From NCBI RefSeq assembly GCF_003966715.1, contig NZ_AP018907.1, forward strand, positions 3,460,001 through 3,524,000: 64,000 bases of DNA, given 5' to 3'. A program made the position numbers and the translations under genes. The notes under the pieces were generated by a model, which searched no databases, had not been told where the DNA came from, and saw only the letters and a program-made list of their open reading frames with translations. Shown one piece after another: positions 1 through 7,420 of the stretch. Every line of letters starts with the position of its first letter. Position 1 is the stretch's first letter. The stretch is from Blastochloris tepida (GTDB lineage Bacteria > Pseudomonadota > Alphaproteobacteria > Rhizobiales > Xanthobacteraceae).

Positions 1-202
1 GGCACTTCGGCGAGGTCGTTGCCGGGATCGGACCCCGAGGGTTTCGTCCGGAAACCGTGGCGGGCCCCGGACCCGGATGGCACCGGTTCGGCAAGCTGCC
101 TTGAGTTTCCGAACCCGTCTGCTAGGAAGGGTCTGCCGCCGCCGACGGCGACAGTCGGCTCGGCCGGTTAATTTTGCCTTAATGGGCTCCGGAAGATCCC
201 CG

Positions 203-1201
203 ATGCCGGCCAAGAAAAAACCTCTGGTTATCGTAACGCGAACCCTGCCGGCGGTCATCGAGACCCGCCTGCGCGAGCTGTTCGACGCCCGCCTGAACGA
301 GGACGACCACCCGATGACGCCGGCCGAGTTGGCCGAGGCGGTGCGGGAGGCCGACGTCCTGGTGCCGACGGTCACCGACCGGATTGATTCGGCGGTGCTG
401 TCCCATGCCGGGCCGAACCTGAAGCTGATCGCCAGCTTCGGCACCGGCGTCGACCATATCGACGTGCAGGTGGCGATGTCGCGCGGCATCACCGTCACCA
501 ACACCCCCGGCGTCCTCACCGACGACACCGCCGACATGACGATGGCGCTGATCCTCGCCGTGCCGCGGCGCCTCGCCGAAGGGTTCGAGGTGCTGAAGCA
601 GGGCGAATGGGCCGGCTGGTCGCCGACCTGGATGCTCGGCCGCCGCATCACCGGCAAACGGCTCGGCATCCTCGGCATGGGCCGCATCGGCCAGGCGGTG
701 GCGCGCCGCGCCCGCGCCTTCGGCATGCAGATCCACTACCACGACCGCCGCCGGCTGCCGGCGACGATCGAGGAGGCGCTGGAGGCCACCTACTGGGAGA
801 GCCTCGACCAGATGCTGGCGCGGGTCGACATCGTGTCGGTCAACTGTCCGCACACGCCCGCCACCTATCACCTGCTGTCGGCGCGGCGGCTGAAGCTGCT
901 GAAGAAGGACGCCTACATCGTCAACACCGCGCGCGGCGAGGTGATCGACGAGGCGGCGCTGATCCGCATGATCGAGGCCGGCGATCTGGCCGGCGCCGCG
1001 CTCGACGTGTTCGAGAACGAGCCCGAGGTGAACCCCCGGCTGATCAAGCTGGCGCGCGCCGGCCGAATCGTCATCCTACCGCACATGGGATCGGCGACGC
1101 TGGAAGGCCGCCTCGACATGGGCGAGAAGGTGATCGTCAACATCAAGAGCTTCATCGACGGCCACCGCCCGCCCGACCGCGTGCTGCTGAGCATGCTGTG
1201 A
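203..1201 (+). CDS. D-isomer-specific 2-hydroxyacid dehydrogenase (glyoxylate/hydroxypyruvate reductase-like)
   Basis: Predicted cytosolic NAD(P)H-dependent reductase of 2-oxoacids such as glyoxylate or hydroxypyruvate. The 332-residue product has the N-terminal substrate-domain motif SFGTGVDHID, the dinucleotide fold GMGRIG near residues 158-163, the substrate-binding arginine in NTARGEVID (about R244) and the acid-base histidine in LPHMGSAT (about H294). These are the hallmarks of the family, and the length is normal for it. The frame is open further upstream to 77, but the ATG at 203 gives the usual family N-terminus (MPAKKKPLVIVTR); an ATG at 182 is the alternative. The exact substrate cannot be read from sequence. 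It stands alone, followed by a cupin gene 118 bp downstream. Confidence 0.88.
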   Translation: MPAKKKPLVIVTRTLPAVIETRLRELFDARLNEDDHPMTPAELAEAVREADVLVPTVTDRIDSAVLSHAGPNLKLIASFGTGVDHIDVQVAMSRGITVTNTPGVLTDDTADMTMALILAVPRRLAEGFEVLKQGEWAGWSPTWMLGRRITGKRLGILGMGRIGQAVARRARAFGMQIHYHDRRRLPATIEEALEATYWESLDQMLARVDIVSVNCPHTPATYHLLSARRLKLLKKDAYIVNTARGEVIDEAALIRMIEAGDLAGAALDVFENEPEVNPRLIKLARAGRIVILPHMGSATLEGRLDMGEKVIVNIKSFIDGHRPPDRVLLSML

Positions 1202-1319
1202 GGCGGTCTCCGGCCTGACCGGGCTGGTTTTCCGCATGTCGGTCGCCGGAAATTCCCGTTCCGACCCCAGATTTTCGGGGGGAATGTCCGGCACCGCGCC
1301 AGATCGAGCGGGAGGCCCG

Positions 1320-1778
1320 ATGAAGAAGACGCTTGCCGACATCCCGCCGCGCACCGGCACCATCTACCCGCCGCCGTTCGACCGGGTGACGGCGGGGCGG
1401 GCGAAGTTCGCGCTGGGCGACGCCTTCGGCCTCTCCCAGTTCGGCGTCAATCTCACCGAGCTTGCGCCCGGCGCCGCCTCGGCGCTGCGCCATTGGCACT
1501 CGGACGAGGACGAGTTCGTCTATGTGCTCGACGGCGAGCTGGTCCTGATCGACGAGACAGGGGAAGAGGTGCTGCGGCCGGGCGACTTCGTCGGCTTCAA
1601 GGCCGGGGTCGCCAACGGGCACCACTTCGTCAACCGGTCGGACCGGCCCGCGCGCTATCTCGAGGTCGGCACCCGGGCAACCGAGCGCGACCACGTCAGC
1701 TATCCCGACGACGACTTCGCGATTCATCCGGTGGACGGCAAGCGCGTCCTGTTCCGCAAGGACGGCTCGCGCTGCTGA
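1320..1778 (+). CDS. Small cupin-domain protein
   Basis: A 152-residue single-domain cupin. Motif 1 is HWHSDEDEFVYVLDGE with the metal-binding H-x-H-x-E-type pattern, and motif 2 is PGD..GF..GVANGHHFVN with the second histidine. These are known to hold a divalent metal in a beta-barrel. The ATG at 1320 has GGAGG directly upstream and was preferred to the longer frame from 1236. The family is functionally diverse (isomerases, dioxygenases, binding proteins), so no reaction is assigned. Its stop codon touches the first copy of the 123-bp palindromic repeat. Confidence 0.8.
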   Translation: MKKTLADIPPRTGTIYPPPFDRVTAGRAKFALGDAFGLSQFGVNLTELAPGAASALRHWHSDEDEFVYVLDGELVLIDETGEEVLRPGDFVGFKAGVANGHHFVNRSDRPARYLEVGTRATERDHVSYPDDDFAIHPVDGKRVLFRKDGSRC

Positions 1779-1779
1779 G

Positions 1780-1899
1780 ACGTTTCCGGCTGATCCCTTC
1801 GGGATACCGGAAACAGTCTTGCCGAAAACCCCTTGTTCGATAATGGGATTTTCGGCGAACAGCATACGGTTCTTCGGCTTGATCAGCCGGAAACCGCAT
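1780..1899. repeat. Palindromic intergenic repeat, copy A (about 120 bp)
   Basis: Fills the whole gap between the convergent cupin and outer-membrane-protein genes. It has a first hairpin (TTTCCGGCTGAT...ATACCGGAAAC), a central hairpin (GCCGAAAACCCC...GGATTTTCGGC) and a distal arm ending GATCAGCCGGAAACCGCAT. Related copies lie at 19118, 55114 and 55926, with a deleted form at 33634. The last bases overlap the TGA stop of the minus-strand gene. It may act as a bidirectional terminator. Confidence 0.85.
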
Positions 1900-2639
1900 C
1901 AGAAGCGGTAGTTGAGGCCGACACGCAGCAGATCCACGCCGCTCTTGTAGGTGGAGGGCTCGGAGCCGGCGCCGACATCGCGGAAGCTGCCGAAATCCAG
2001 CCGCAGATATTCGACGCGCGCCGACAGATTGCCGGCCAGCGCCGTCTCGGCGCCGCCGCCCGCCACCCAGCCGGTGCGCGCCACCGCCATCACGTCGCCG
2101 GCCGCGGCCGTGCTCTGGTCGAGTGCGAGGCCGCCGGTGCCGTAGAACAGGATGCCGCCGAGGTCCTGGCCGGCGCGGCCGCGCAGCGAACTCCAGCCGC
2201 CGCCGAACTCGCTGCGATAGGTCTGGCCGTCCCAGATGCTGCGGACGGCCTCGGGAGTCGCGTTCGTGGTGTCGAGGCTGGTGTCGCCCTCGACGCCGAC
2301 CATCAGCCCGCCGAACTGGAGATCGTAGCCGGCGCGGCTGCTGCCCTGGAACGCCCAGCCGGTGGCACGGCCGGTGATCGCCGGCTCGTCCTGGTTTTCC
2401 GGCACCGCCTGACCCGTCTGGGTTGCTTGGCTGGTTCGGCTTGATTGGGTGGCTTGCGCTGTCTGGACTCGCTCGTCCGCCGGGCGTTGCTGCAGCCCGG
2501 CCGCCTGCCCGACATCCGCGGCTGCGGCCAGCAGAACGGCCGCAGAAAGACTTGTTTTCAGAAGGCGTGTCTTCAGAAGACGTGTCTTAAAAAAACTCGG
2601 CCTCGAAAGGCTTGATTTCACAAGGCTTGGTCTGACCAT
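1899..2639 (-). CDS. Outer-membrane beta-barrel protein (Omp25/31-like porin family)
   Basis: A 246-residue exported protein. A signal sequence with a hydrophobic stretch (LSAAVLLAAAADVGQA) is followed by a Gln/Thr/Ser-rich linker and a C-terminal barrel of alternating strands. The barrel contains GGLMVGVEGD and RVEYLRLDFGSF, and the protein ends in LRVGLNYRF with the terminal Phe typical of BAM substrates. The ATG at 2639 is preferred because CAGGGGGAAG precedes it. The signal region (RLLKTRLLKT) and the linker (TQAT/SQATQ) are coded by degenerate 15-bp tandem repeats. Function is inferred from fold only; related proteins are small abundant surface proteins in Rhizobiales. Confidence 0.75.
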   Translation of the reverse strand: MVRPSLVKSSLSRPSFFKTRLLKTRLLKTSLSAAVLLAAAADVGQAAGLQQRPADERVQTAQATQSSRTSQATQTGQAVPENQDEPAITGRATGWAFQGSSRAGYDLQFGGLMVGVEGDTSLDTTNATPEAVRSIWDGQTYRSEFGGGWSSLRGRAGQDLGGILFYGTGGLALDQSTAAAGDVMAVARTGWVAGGGAETALAGNLSARVEYLRLDFGSFRDVGAGSEPSTYKSGVDLLRVGLNYRF

Positions 2640-2862
2640 GTCGGCTTCCCCCTGCCTCGCCTGACGCATACCCAAGCGCACTCCGCCCGCCCGGCATACC
2701 CGTGGGCGGAGCCGTTACCCTTGGCATGAAAAGCCGGCATTTTTTCGACCGCAATCGGGATCGCCATACTCACGCCCACGCTTCACCCCGAAATGTTCCG
2801 TTATTGTTCTTGCGCGGGCCGACAACCGCACGCTACTCTGAAGCGAAGGCGGGGGAGCGGGC

Positions 2863-3513
2863 ATGGTCCAGCGCGTGGCGACGGTGGCGTTCCAGGGCGT
2901 CGAGGCGGTGCCGGTCGACGTCCAGGTCCAGGTCGCGCCGGGCCTGCCGGCCTTCACCCTGGTCGGCCTCGCCGACAAGGCGGTGTCGGAGGCGCGCGAG
3001 CGGGTGCGCGCGGCGCTGATCGCCTCGGGCCTCGCGCTGCCGGCGCGGCGCATCACCGTCAACCTCGCGCCGGCCGATCTGCCCAAGGAAGGCTCGCACT
3101 ACGACCTGCCGATCGCGCTGGCGCTGATGGCGGCGATCGGCGCAATTCCGTCGGACGCGCTCGACGGCTTCTCGGTGGTGGGGGAGCTGGCGCTCGACGG
3201 CCGGATCGCCCCGGTGGCCGGCGTGCTGCCGGCGGCGATCGCCGCCAATGCGAGCGGCCGCGGCCTGATCTGCCCCGGCGCCTGCGGGCCGGAGGCGGCG
3301 TGGGCCAGCCCCGACATGGAGATCCTGGCGCCCGCCTCGCTGATCCAGCTCGCCAACCACTTCAAGGGCACGCAGGTGCTGGCGCGGCCCCGCCCGCAGG
3401 TGGTCTCGCCCACCACGCCGCTGTCGGATCTCGCCGACATCAAGGGCCAGGAGAGCGCCAAGCGGGCGCTGGAGATCGCCGCGGCCGGCGGCCACAATCT
3501 CCTCATGCTGTAG
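2863..3513 (+). pseudogene. comM: comM/yifB 5' half (Mg-chelatase-like AAA ATPase), split by an integrated element
   Basis: Codes for the N-terminal lon-protease-like half of ComM/YifB (MVQRVATVAFQGVEAV..., SEARERVRAALIASG, GSHYDLPIAL). It reaches the conserved GQESAKRALEIAAAGG and then ends at HNLLML-stop, where the TAG belongs to the inserted element. ComM is known as a branch-migration helicase that helps integrate DNA taken up by transformation. The rest of the gene resumes at 9025. Joining 2863-3503 to 9027-9924 gives an uninterrupted 512-residue protein with HNLLLIGPPGAGKS. The fragment alone lacks the P-loop and should not work as an ATPase. A GGGGGAGC ribosome site precedes the ATG. 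Confidence 0.9.
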
Positions 3514-3525
3514 GCGTCAAGACCC
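3502..3525 (+). other. attL of the comM element
   Basis: Crossover dinucleotide CT at 3502-3503, followed by the element arm 3504-3525 (CATGCTGTAG...AAGACCC). Its reverse complement matches the right element arm 9003-9024 at 16 of 22 positions. Large serine recombinases are known to cut at a 2-bp core flanked by imperfect inverted arms. Bases to the left are comM sequence. Placement is inferred from symmetry plus restoration of the comM frame. Confidence 0.75.
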
Positions 3526-3668
3526 ATCAAAAGCACCTACACCGGCGAGAGGCGATATTCGCGCGGGGTTTTCTCGTATTGGCTGCCCACCGGACAACAG
3601 CATTCCAGCGGTTGCGGGCGGGGACGTGCCTGCTTAAATCGGATGCGGGTTCCTGACGAGGCGTCATT

Positions 3669-4232
3669 ATGTTTGGGTTCAAGAGCAAAAAACAGCGGAT
3701 GGCTGAGTTATTTCAAAATTTCGCTCTCGCTGAGATGCAGGGCGAGCGCCTGAAGCGGTTTGAAGAGACAATGGTTGCTCAAGGTTATCAGCCTCCATGT
3801 GGAGAGCGAAGAGACCAGAAACTCTGTGGCGCGGTCGCTGCTTTGTTCGCGCGGCAGGTAAACTTGGGCCAAGCAGTCCCCCCGTTGACGCCCCTATCTG
3901 ATCACGACTTTGCGGTTGTATGGGTGGCGCTTGTGGCAACGGACATGGCCTCCCAACTCACTGGTGCCGACATGGAATTATCGATGGTGGCAATGCCGGT
4001 TTGGCTCTGTACCCCACATGTGTTGTCGACATCGGAGGATGTTGTCCGGCTGATTAAAAGGCCGATGAATGCACACAATCGCATGATGCAGGCGCCCGGA
4101 TCGCAGAAGATTTCAGAAGACGTAGCTAGTCGATTTTACGACTGGTCTATCAAGGGCTACAAGGAACCTATTGATGTGACCAGGAGCCGTCTTGCTGACT
4201 ATGTTGAAATCCTTCGAGATTTCCGAGAATAA
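3669..4232 (+). CDS. Unknown protein carried by the comM element
   Basis: A 187-residue soluble-looking protein with a charged N-terminus (MFGFKSKKQRMAELFQNF), a central hydrophobic helix-rich part (DFAVVWVALVATDMASQL) and a charged C-terminus. No family was recognised and no catalytic motif stands out. The start is supported by GAGGCG eight bases before the ATG. Codon use is clearly less GC-biased than the chromosomal genes around the element, which fits recent acquisition. It is the only sizeable gene on this side of the element and faces inward from attL, so it is the best candidate cargo gene. A host-benefit or anti-phage role would be pure guesswork. Confidence 0.65.
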   Translation: MFGFKSKKQRMAELFQNFALAEMQGERLKRFEETMVAQGYQPPCGERRDQKLCGAVAALFARQVNLGQAVPPLTPLSDHDFAVVWVALVATDMASQLTGADMELSMVAMPVWLCTPHVLSTSEDVVRLIKRPMNAHNRMMQAPGSQKISEDVASRFYDWSIKGYKEPIDVTRSRLADYVEILRDFRE

Positions 4233-4772
4233 CAGGACGGCATCTAAAAAGACAGATGCTGAGACACGGTCACAAGGAAAATCGCCCGCAGCCTAGGGTG
4301 TGAGTGGTGCGTAGTGGTGGGACAGCCCTATGGGGTCATCACCCGATGAGTACCCTTCTCGTCCTCGGCGAGCGGCGATGCCGGTACGGGGGACTTGGCG
4401 CAGCGACGAAATTCGAGTGGACGTCTCACATGCCGGCGCCGAAACATTGCCGGGGGCCATTTCCTACAGGGTCCCATCCACGGTTCCCCCCGGCGCTCTC
4501 TTACGCTCACGAACGAGCGTGAAATGATGCCGAGGTCCGCGACACTGTGCCGGCTGAACGGGTGTGAAATCTCTGTCGATCAGACCATGCCTATGTGACT
4601 GATAAGGTGGCATTTTTAGCGTTCTTCACCGTTCACGGCCCATAATGAAAATGAACAGTGAAATGTCGCTCCGGGCGTAAGCACGAGGTGCTTCCTCGGG
4701 CGTCCTGAAGCCCCTGAAGGGTACCTGCCGAGGGCGGGGGTCGGACCCGCTCGTTCCCGGCTGGCGGTGGCC
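4233..4772. other. Element region without a convincing gene (possible origin or regulatory DNA)
   Basis: About 540 bp lie between the unknown gene and the 3' end of the helicase gene. Short open frames exist on both strands, but none has both a ribosome site and protein-like composition. Visible structure: GTGAAAT occurs three times (near 4519, 4564 and 4658), an inverted pair TTCACCGTTCA/TGAACAGTGAA lies at about 4625-4662, and ACGCTC/GAGCGT pair at about 4504-4520. Next to a RepA-like helicase gene these could be replication or control sites, but this is only suggestive. Confidence 0.3.
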
Positions 4773-5846
4773 CTAGAACTCGCTGTCGGCCTCGTCAGTG
4801 TCATCGATGGGGTCGAAGGCGTCGATGCCGGCTTCGCTGGCACGGGCGGCTTCCACGCATCGCTGCCAATCCGACGCCGTGATGAGCTTCTTGGCGATGG
4901 CCATGTTCTTCAGCTTCGACATCTTGCCGGTGGACACCTCCATCGCCTTGGCGATGTCGGCGTCTCTCGCGTACTGGCACGACCTTACGAGCGTCACGAC
5001 CCGCGCCAACTCGGCGTCCTCGCTCTCCTTCCAGCGCCACCGCAACACGCCCTTGGTGTTCTCCTCCAGCCACGCCGTCGTCTCGACGATGGTGTCGTTT
5101 CGGACACCCCGGAACTTCGTGAACGCCAGATCGAACGCGGCGGTGTGCCGGGAGGCAACGCCGTGGTTCTGCTTCAAGCCGACGATCACCTCGAAGGTCG
5201 TGGCGATCTTGGACGACCCCCGGTAGCTCTCGCCGCCCTTGTTGGAGTGGTGGACCAGGATGGTGGCGATACCGGCCTGCTTCATGCGCAGCAGGAAAGT
5301 CAGCACCGGCTGCATCGCTGCCGCGTCGTTCTCATCGTCCACCCCGGCGAGCACTGAGAAGTTATCGAGAATGACGAGGTCGGCCTTCATGCATCGGGCA
5401 CGGGAGAAGACCACGTCCTGGCCTTCCTCGTCGGCGATGTCGGGGAATGGTGCGTTCGGGTCCTGATGGCTGCGCACCAACAGCCGCAGGTTCTTCGCCG
5501 CAGCGTCGGCGTCCAGGCCCTCCACGGCGTCCTTCAACGCCACGAGGCGATCCTTCAAATCCTGAAGGGCCATCTCGCCGTCAATGTAGAGGACGCGGAA
5601 GGGACGCGGCGCTTTCCAGCCGAGGAACTTGCCGCCGCCGGCTGCCGCGAGTGCGATGGACAGGCCCACCATGGTCTTGCCGACGCCGGGTGCGGCCCAG
5701 AGCATCATGCTCTCGCCCTGCTTCATCAGCGGGTCGAGGATGTAGTCGCGGACGGGGAGGTCCGCGCTCAGTAATTCACCGAGGGACAGGGAGCGAAGGC
5801 GAGCGCCATCGTTTGCCCGACGGTCATTCCGTTCGGTCATGTTCAC
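4773..5846 (-). CDS. RepA-like AAA ATPase (DnaB/RecA-type hexameric helicase family)
   Basis: A 357-residue P-loop ATPase of the AAA_25/RSF1010-RepA type. Walker A is WAAPGVGKTMVGLS near residues 50-63, an early acidic motif is VLYIDGEM near 87-94, Walker B is ADLVILDNFS near 158, and VHHSNKGGESYRGSSK near 200 is the following motif. The C-terminal 80 residues look like a winged or helix-turn-helix segment (DADIAKAMEVSTGKMSKLKN). RepA proteins unwind origins of small plasmids, and relatives occur in phages and integrative elements. This suggests the excised circle can replicate or that the element needs helicase loading. It is the last gene of a minus-strand set beginning at 6842. Confidence 0.8.
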   Translation of the reverse strand: MNMTERNDRRANDGARLRSLSLGELLSADLPVRDYILDPLMKQGESMMLWAAPGVGKTMVGLSIALAAAGGGKFLGWKAPRPFRVLYIDGEMALQDLKDRLVALKDAVEGLDADAAAKNLRLLVRSHQDPNAPFPDIADEEGQDVVFSRARCMKADLVILDNFSVLAGVDDENDAAAMQPVLTFLLRMKQAGIATILVHHSNKGGESYRGSSKIATTFEVIVGLKQNHGVASRHTAAFDLAFTKFRGVRNDTIVETTAWLEENTKGVLRWRWKESEDAELARVVTLVRSCQYARDADIAKAMEVSTGKMSKLKNMAIAKKLITASDWQRCVEAARASEAGIDAFDPIDDTDEADSEF

Positions 5847-5926
5847 CTATTGAAGGATGGGAGATGTTCGCCAAGCGGCCAGCCAAGCCCTGTCGAGGGC
5901 AAGGCGGTGCGCGTTGGCCTGTTACG

Positions 5927-6088
5927 TCACCTATCGCGGCACCAAGTTGAGCGCGTCAGGAGCGTCGGGAGACGCGACAGCAGGGGTGAGGGACACGGTG
6001 CGCGATAGTCAATTGTCGCCCCTATTTCCGTTACCGGCCTGACTTTAATGGTCATGCCGGCTGCGGGAGCATCGTCAAAGACGTCCAT
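5927..6088 (-). CDS. Possible 53-residue protein overlapping the preceding tiny ORF
   Basis: Open frame MDVFDDAPAAGMTIKVRPV... ending TRSTWCRDR. Its ATG overlaps the last codons of the 33-residue membrane ORF in another frame, an arrangement typical of translational coupling. The first half is protein-like (acidic, then TIKVRPVTEIGATIDYR); the second half has a less convincing composition. No family is recognised. It ends 81 bp before the RepA-like gene. Real expression is uncertain. Confidence 0.35.
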   Translation of the reverse strand: MDVFDDAPAAGMTIKVRPVTEIGATIDYRAPCPSPLLSRLPTLLTRSTWCRDR

Positions 6089-6176
6089 CAGGCGACGAGC
6101 CCGGTCCTTTGTACTTGGAAGCTGCCCAGATCACGAGAACCTGAACTAGGATTAAGCCGATGACGATGGGGTCCAC
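6075..6176 (-). CDS. Possible 33-residue single-pass membrane protein
   Basis: GTG start with AAGAGG about ten bases upstream. The product is one hydrophobic helix (IVIGLILVQVLVIWAA) followed by a basic, glycine-rich tail (SKYKGPGSSPDGRL). Such a clean transmembrane pattern in so short a frame is unlikely by chance, but the evidence is only sequence pattern plus the ribosome site. It overlaps the end of the broken gene upstream and the start of the 53-residue frame downstream. A holin-like, toxin-like or regulatory micropeptide role is possible but unsupported. Confidence 0.45.
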   Translation of the reverse strand: MDPIVIGLILVQVLVIWAASKYKGPGSSPDGRL

Positions 6177-6485
6177 GATTGTGTTGCCTCTTGAGAAGCG
6201 GAAAGCCTGCCGTATGAGACGATAACACGGCGGAGAATGGCCCGGCCCTCGGTGAACCGGTGGAGCTGCATCGCGTAGTCGGCGTCGTCCTGGGTGAAGG
6301 GAACCGGCTTTGCCTTGCCTTCGGCGGTGGCCTTGGTGGCCTCGCGATAGGCTTGGCGGATGTGGGTGGGGTGGTTGTTGTCAACGGCGTTGCCACCGCC
6401 CCAATCTCAAATCCCGCTGTACGGCCCGCAACGAGTCCGTGGCTGGCGCCTGTCGTTTCCTGCTCCCAACCTAGGGCTTGACCAT
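6152..6485 (-). pseudogene. Broken small gene of the comM element
   Basis: An ATG at 6485 follows AGGAGAGG at good spacing, but a TAG stops it after four codons. The same frame then reads KRQAPATDSLRAVQRDLRLG before a frame change. The next frame continues protein-like with no start codon (NNHPTHIRQAYREATK, FTQDDADYAMQLHRFTEGRA, ending near 6152). The simplest reading is one ~100-residue gene with a premature stop and a frameshift. No family is recognised. Alternatively a non-canonical start serves the downstream part. A sequencing error is also possible. Confidence 0.4.
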
Positions 6486-6524
6486 AAGGCCTCTCCTGGA
6501 GCCGCTACGGGCCGTCCAGAGCCC

Positions 6525-6842
6525 TCAGGGGTTTTCAGGGAACACGATGTGCCAGACGGCGGTGGGTGCGGCCACGATGTCGTTGAACCCGGACGCATTC
6601 AGGTCGTCGGATGCCGGCAACAGGATCGCCGGCAAGCCCACATCATCGGCGACACGACGCGCCTTGAGGTCGTCGGCCACGAGGCCGCGAACGGGATCGG
6701 TCATCAGGCCCAAAACCCAAGGTTCGGTTCGCGCCAGGAAGCTCCAGGCCGTCTCATAGCCGGCCGGGAGGGACGGCGAGAGGAGAGCAGCGGGGAGCGT
6801 CAGTGACGGAAGAACGGGCGGGGTCGTCTCGTAAGCGATCAT
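6525..6842 (-). CDS. Unknown 105-residue protein
   Basis: Open frame MIAYETTPPVLPSLTLPAAL... ending VWHIVFPENP, with AGAGGA eight bases before the ATG. The composition is protein-like, with a proline-rich start and an alpha/beta-looking remainder (LVADDLKARRVADDVGLPAILLPASDDLNAS). No domain was recognised. It is the first gene of the minus-strand set that leads to the RepA-like helicase. A short dyad (TTGATacgATCAA, 6889-6901) sits 47 bp upstream where an operator or promoter would be expected. Confidence 0.55.
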   Translation of the reverse strand: MIAYETTPPVLPSLTLPAALLSPSLPAGYETAWSFLARTEPWVLGLMTDPVRGLVADDLKARRVADDVGLPAILLPASDDLNASGFNDIVAAPTAVWHIVFPENP

Positions 6843-7212
6843 AGCATGTCCTCTGTTGTCCTGGCGGTTAACACCAGACGGAAGGACATTGATACGATCA
6901 ACCGAGCCAGAAAAAGTTAGGTGTGGCCTGGATTTTGGGGAGATGGCGGGTTAGACATCCTGTCGTTCTGGCGAAGAAGCCTGCCAAATCGGGAGAGGCC
7001 GTCAGATGTCAGGCAATTTAACATTCAACCCATGAACCTGGACTAAGCCGCTTGGGTTCTGACACGCTCCACAAGCTGCGACGCTCCCGCATCGTTCGGC
7101 ACGGTCCTACTATCCGGAAGGGCTGCGGCGCGGTCTGATGGGCTTGACCCAGAGGAATTCTCTGGGTCAGTAGGTCTGCGCATCATACAGTCGTGCCGGG
7201 GGGAGGGCAGTA
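6843..7212. promoter_or_regulatory. Divergent control region of the element, with two dyads
   Basis: This 370-bp gap separates the minus-strand helicase set from the plus-strand 49-residue gene, so promoters for both directions should lie here. Two dyads are visible: TTGATacgATCAA at 6889-6901, and a perfect 10-bp inverted repeat TGACCCAGAG-GAATT-CTCTGGGTCA at 7145-7169. The second has no T-run, so it looks more like an operator than a terminator. No repressor gene was recognised in the element. Confidence 0.4.
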
Positions 7213-7362
7213 ATGGCGGGGATGATTGGCCTAGTATCTGTCGTGGGGATGGTCTTGCTCATACCAGAATGGCCATGGTGGAAAGCAGCCGCGCTTGGAG
7301 TCGTGGTCGGGCTCGTGGGGAGCTTTCTCGTTGGATACGCTCAGGGGCGTATGATGCGATAG
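7213..7362 (+). CDS. 49-residue two-helix membrane protein
   Basis: A small gene with GGGAGGG just upstream of the ATG. The product has two hydrophobic helices (IGLVSVVGMVLLIPEW and ALGVVVGLVGSFLVG) joined by a tryptophan-rich turn (PEWPWWK), and it ends YAQGRMMR. The hairpin topology resembles small holins, TA-type peptides or accessory membrane proteins, but no family is identified. It is convergent with the recombinase gene, whose stop is 58 bp away. The 10-bp perfect dyad 7145-7169 ends 43 bp upstream and may control it. Confidence 0.6.
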   Translation: MAGMIGLVSVVGMVLLIPEWPWWKAAALGVVVGLVGSFLVGYAQGRMMR

Positions 7363-7420
7363 GCCAAAGTCAATCGCGGCGCCATTTCCCTTGTCCATGA
7401 GGACACCGATTGAACGCAGA

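Noticed and set aside
3..104. Frame ending HFGEVVAGIGPRGFRPETVAG...GKLP-stop at the left edge, perhaps the tail of an upstream gene.
   Set aside because: Too short to judge; no family pattern, and palindromic sequence in the same place argues for intergenic DNA.
179..871. 230-residue minus-strand frame opposite the dehydrogenase gene.
   Set aside because: His/Arg/Ala-rich antisense shadow of a well-supported gene, without family motifs.
3504..3510. CATGCTG occurs at both comM junctions (3504-3510 and 9021-9027) and looks like an att core.
   Set aside because: Joining there adds two residues to the ComM P-loop strand (HNLLMLLIGPPG). The CT crossover gives the canonical length and a symmetric attP; the heptamer is explained as part of the arms.
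4304..4598. Several short open frames in the gap after the element's unknown gene.
   Set aside because: None has a ribosome site together with protein-like composition, and they overlap one another on both strands.
6889..6901. TTGATacgATCAA resembles an FNR/FixK box.
   Set aside because: FNR-type boxes need a four-base spacer; here it is three. Kept only as a generic dyad.
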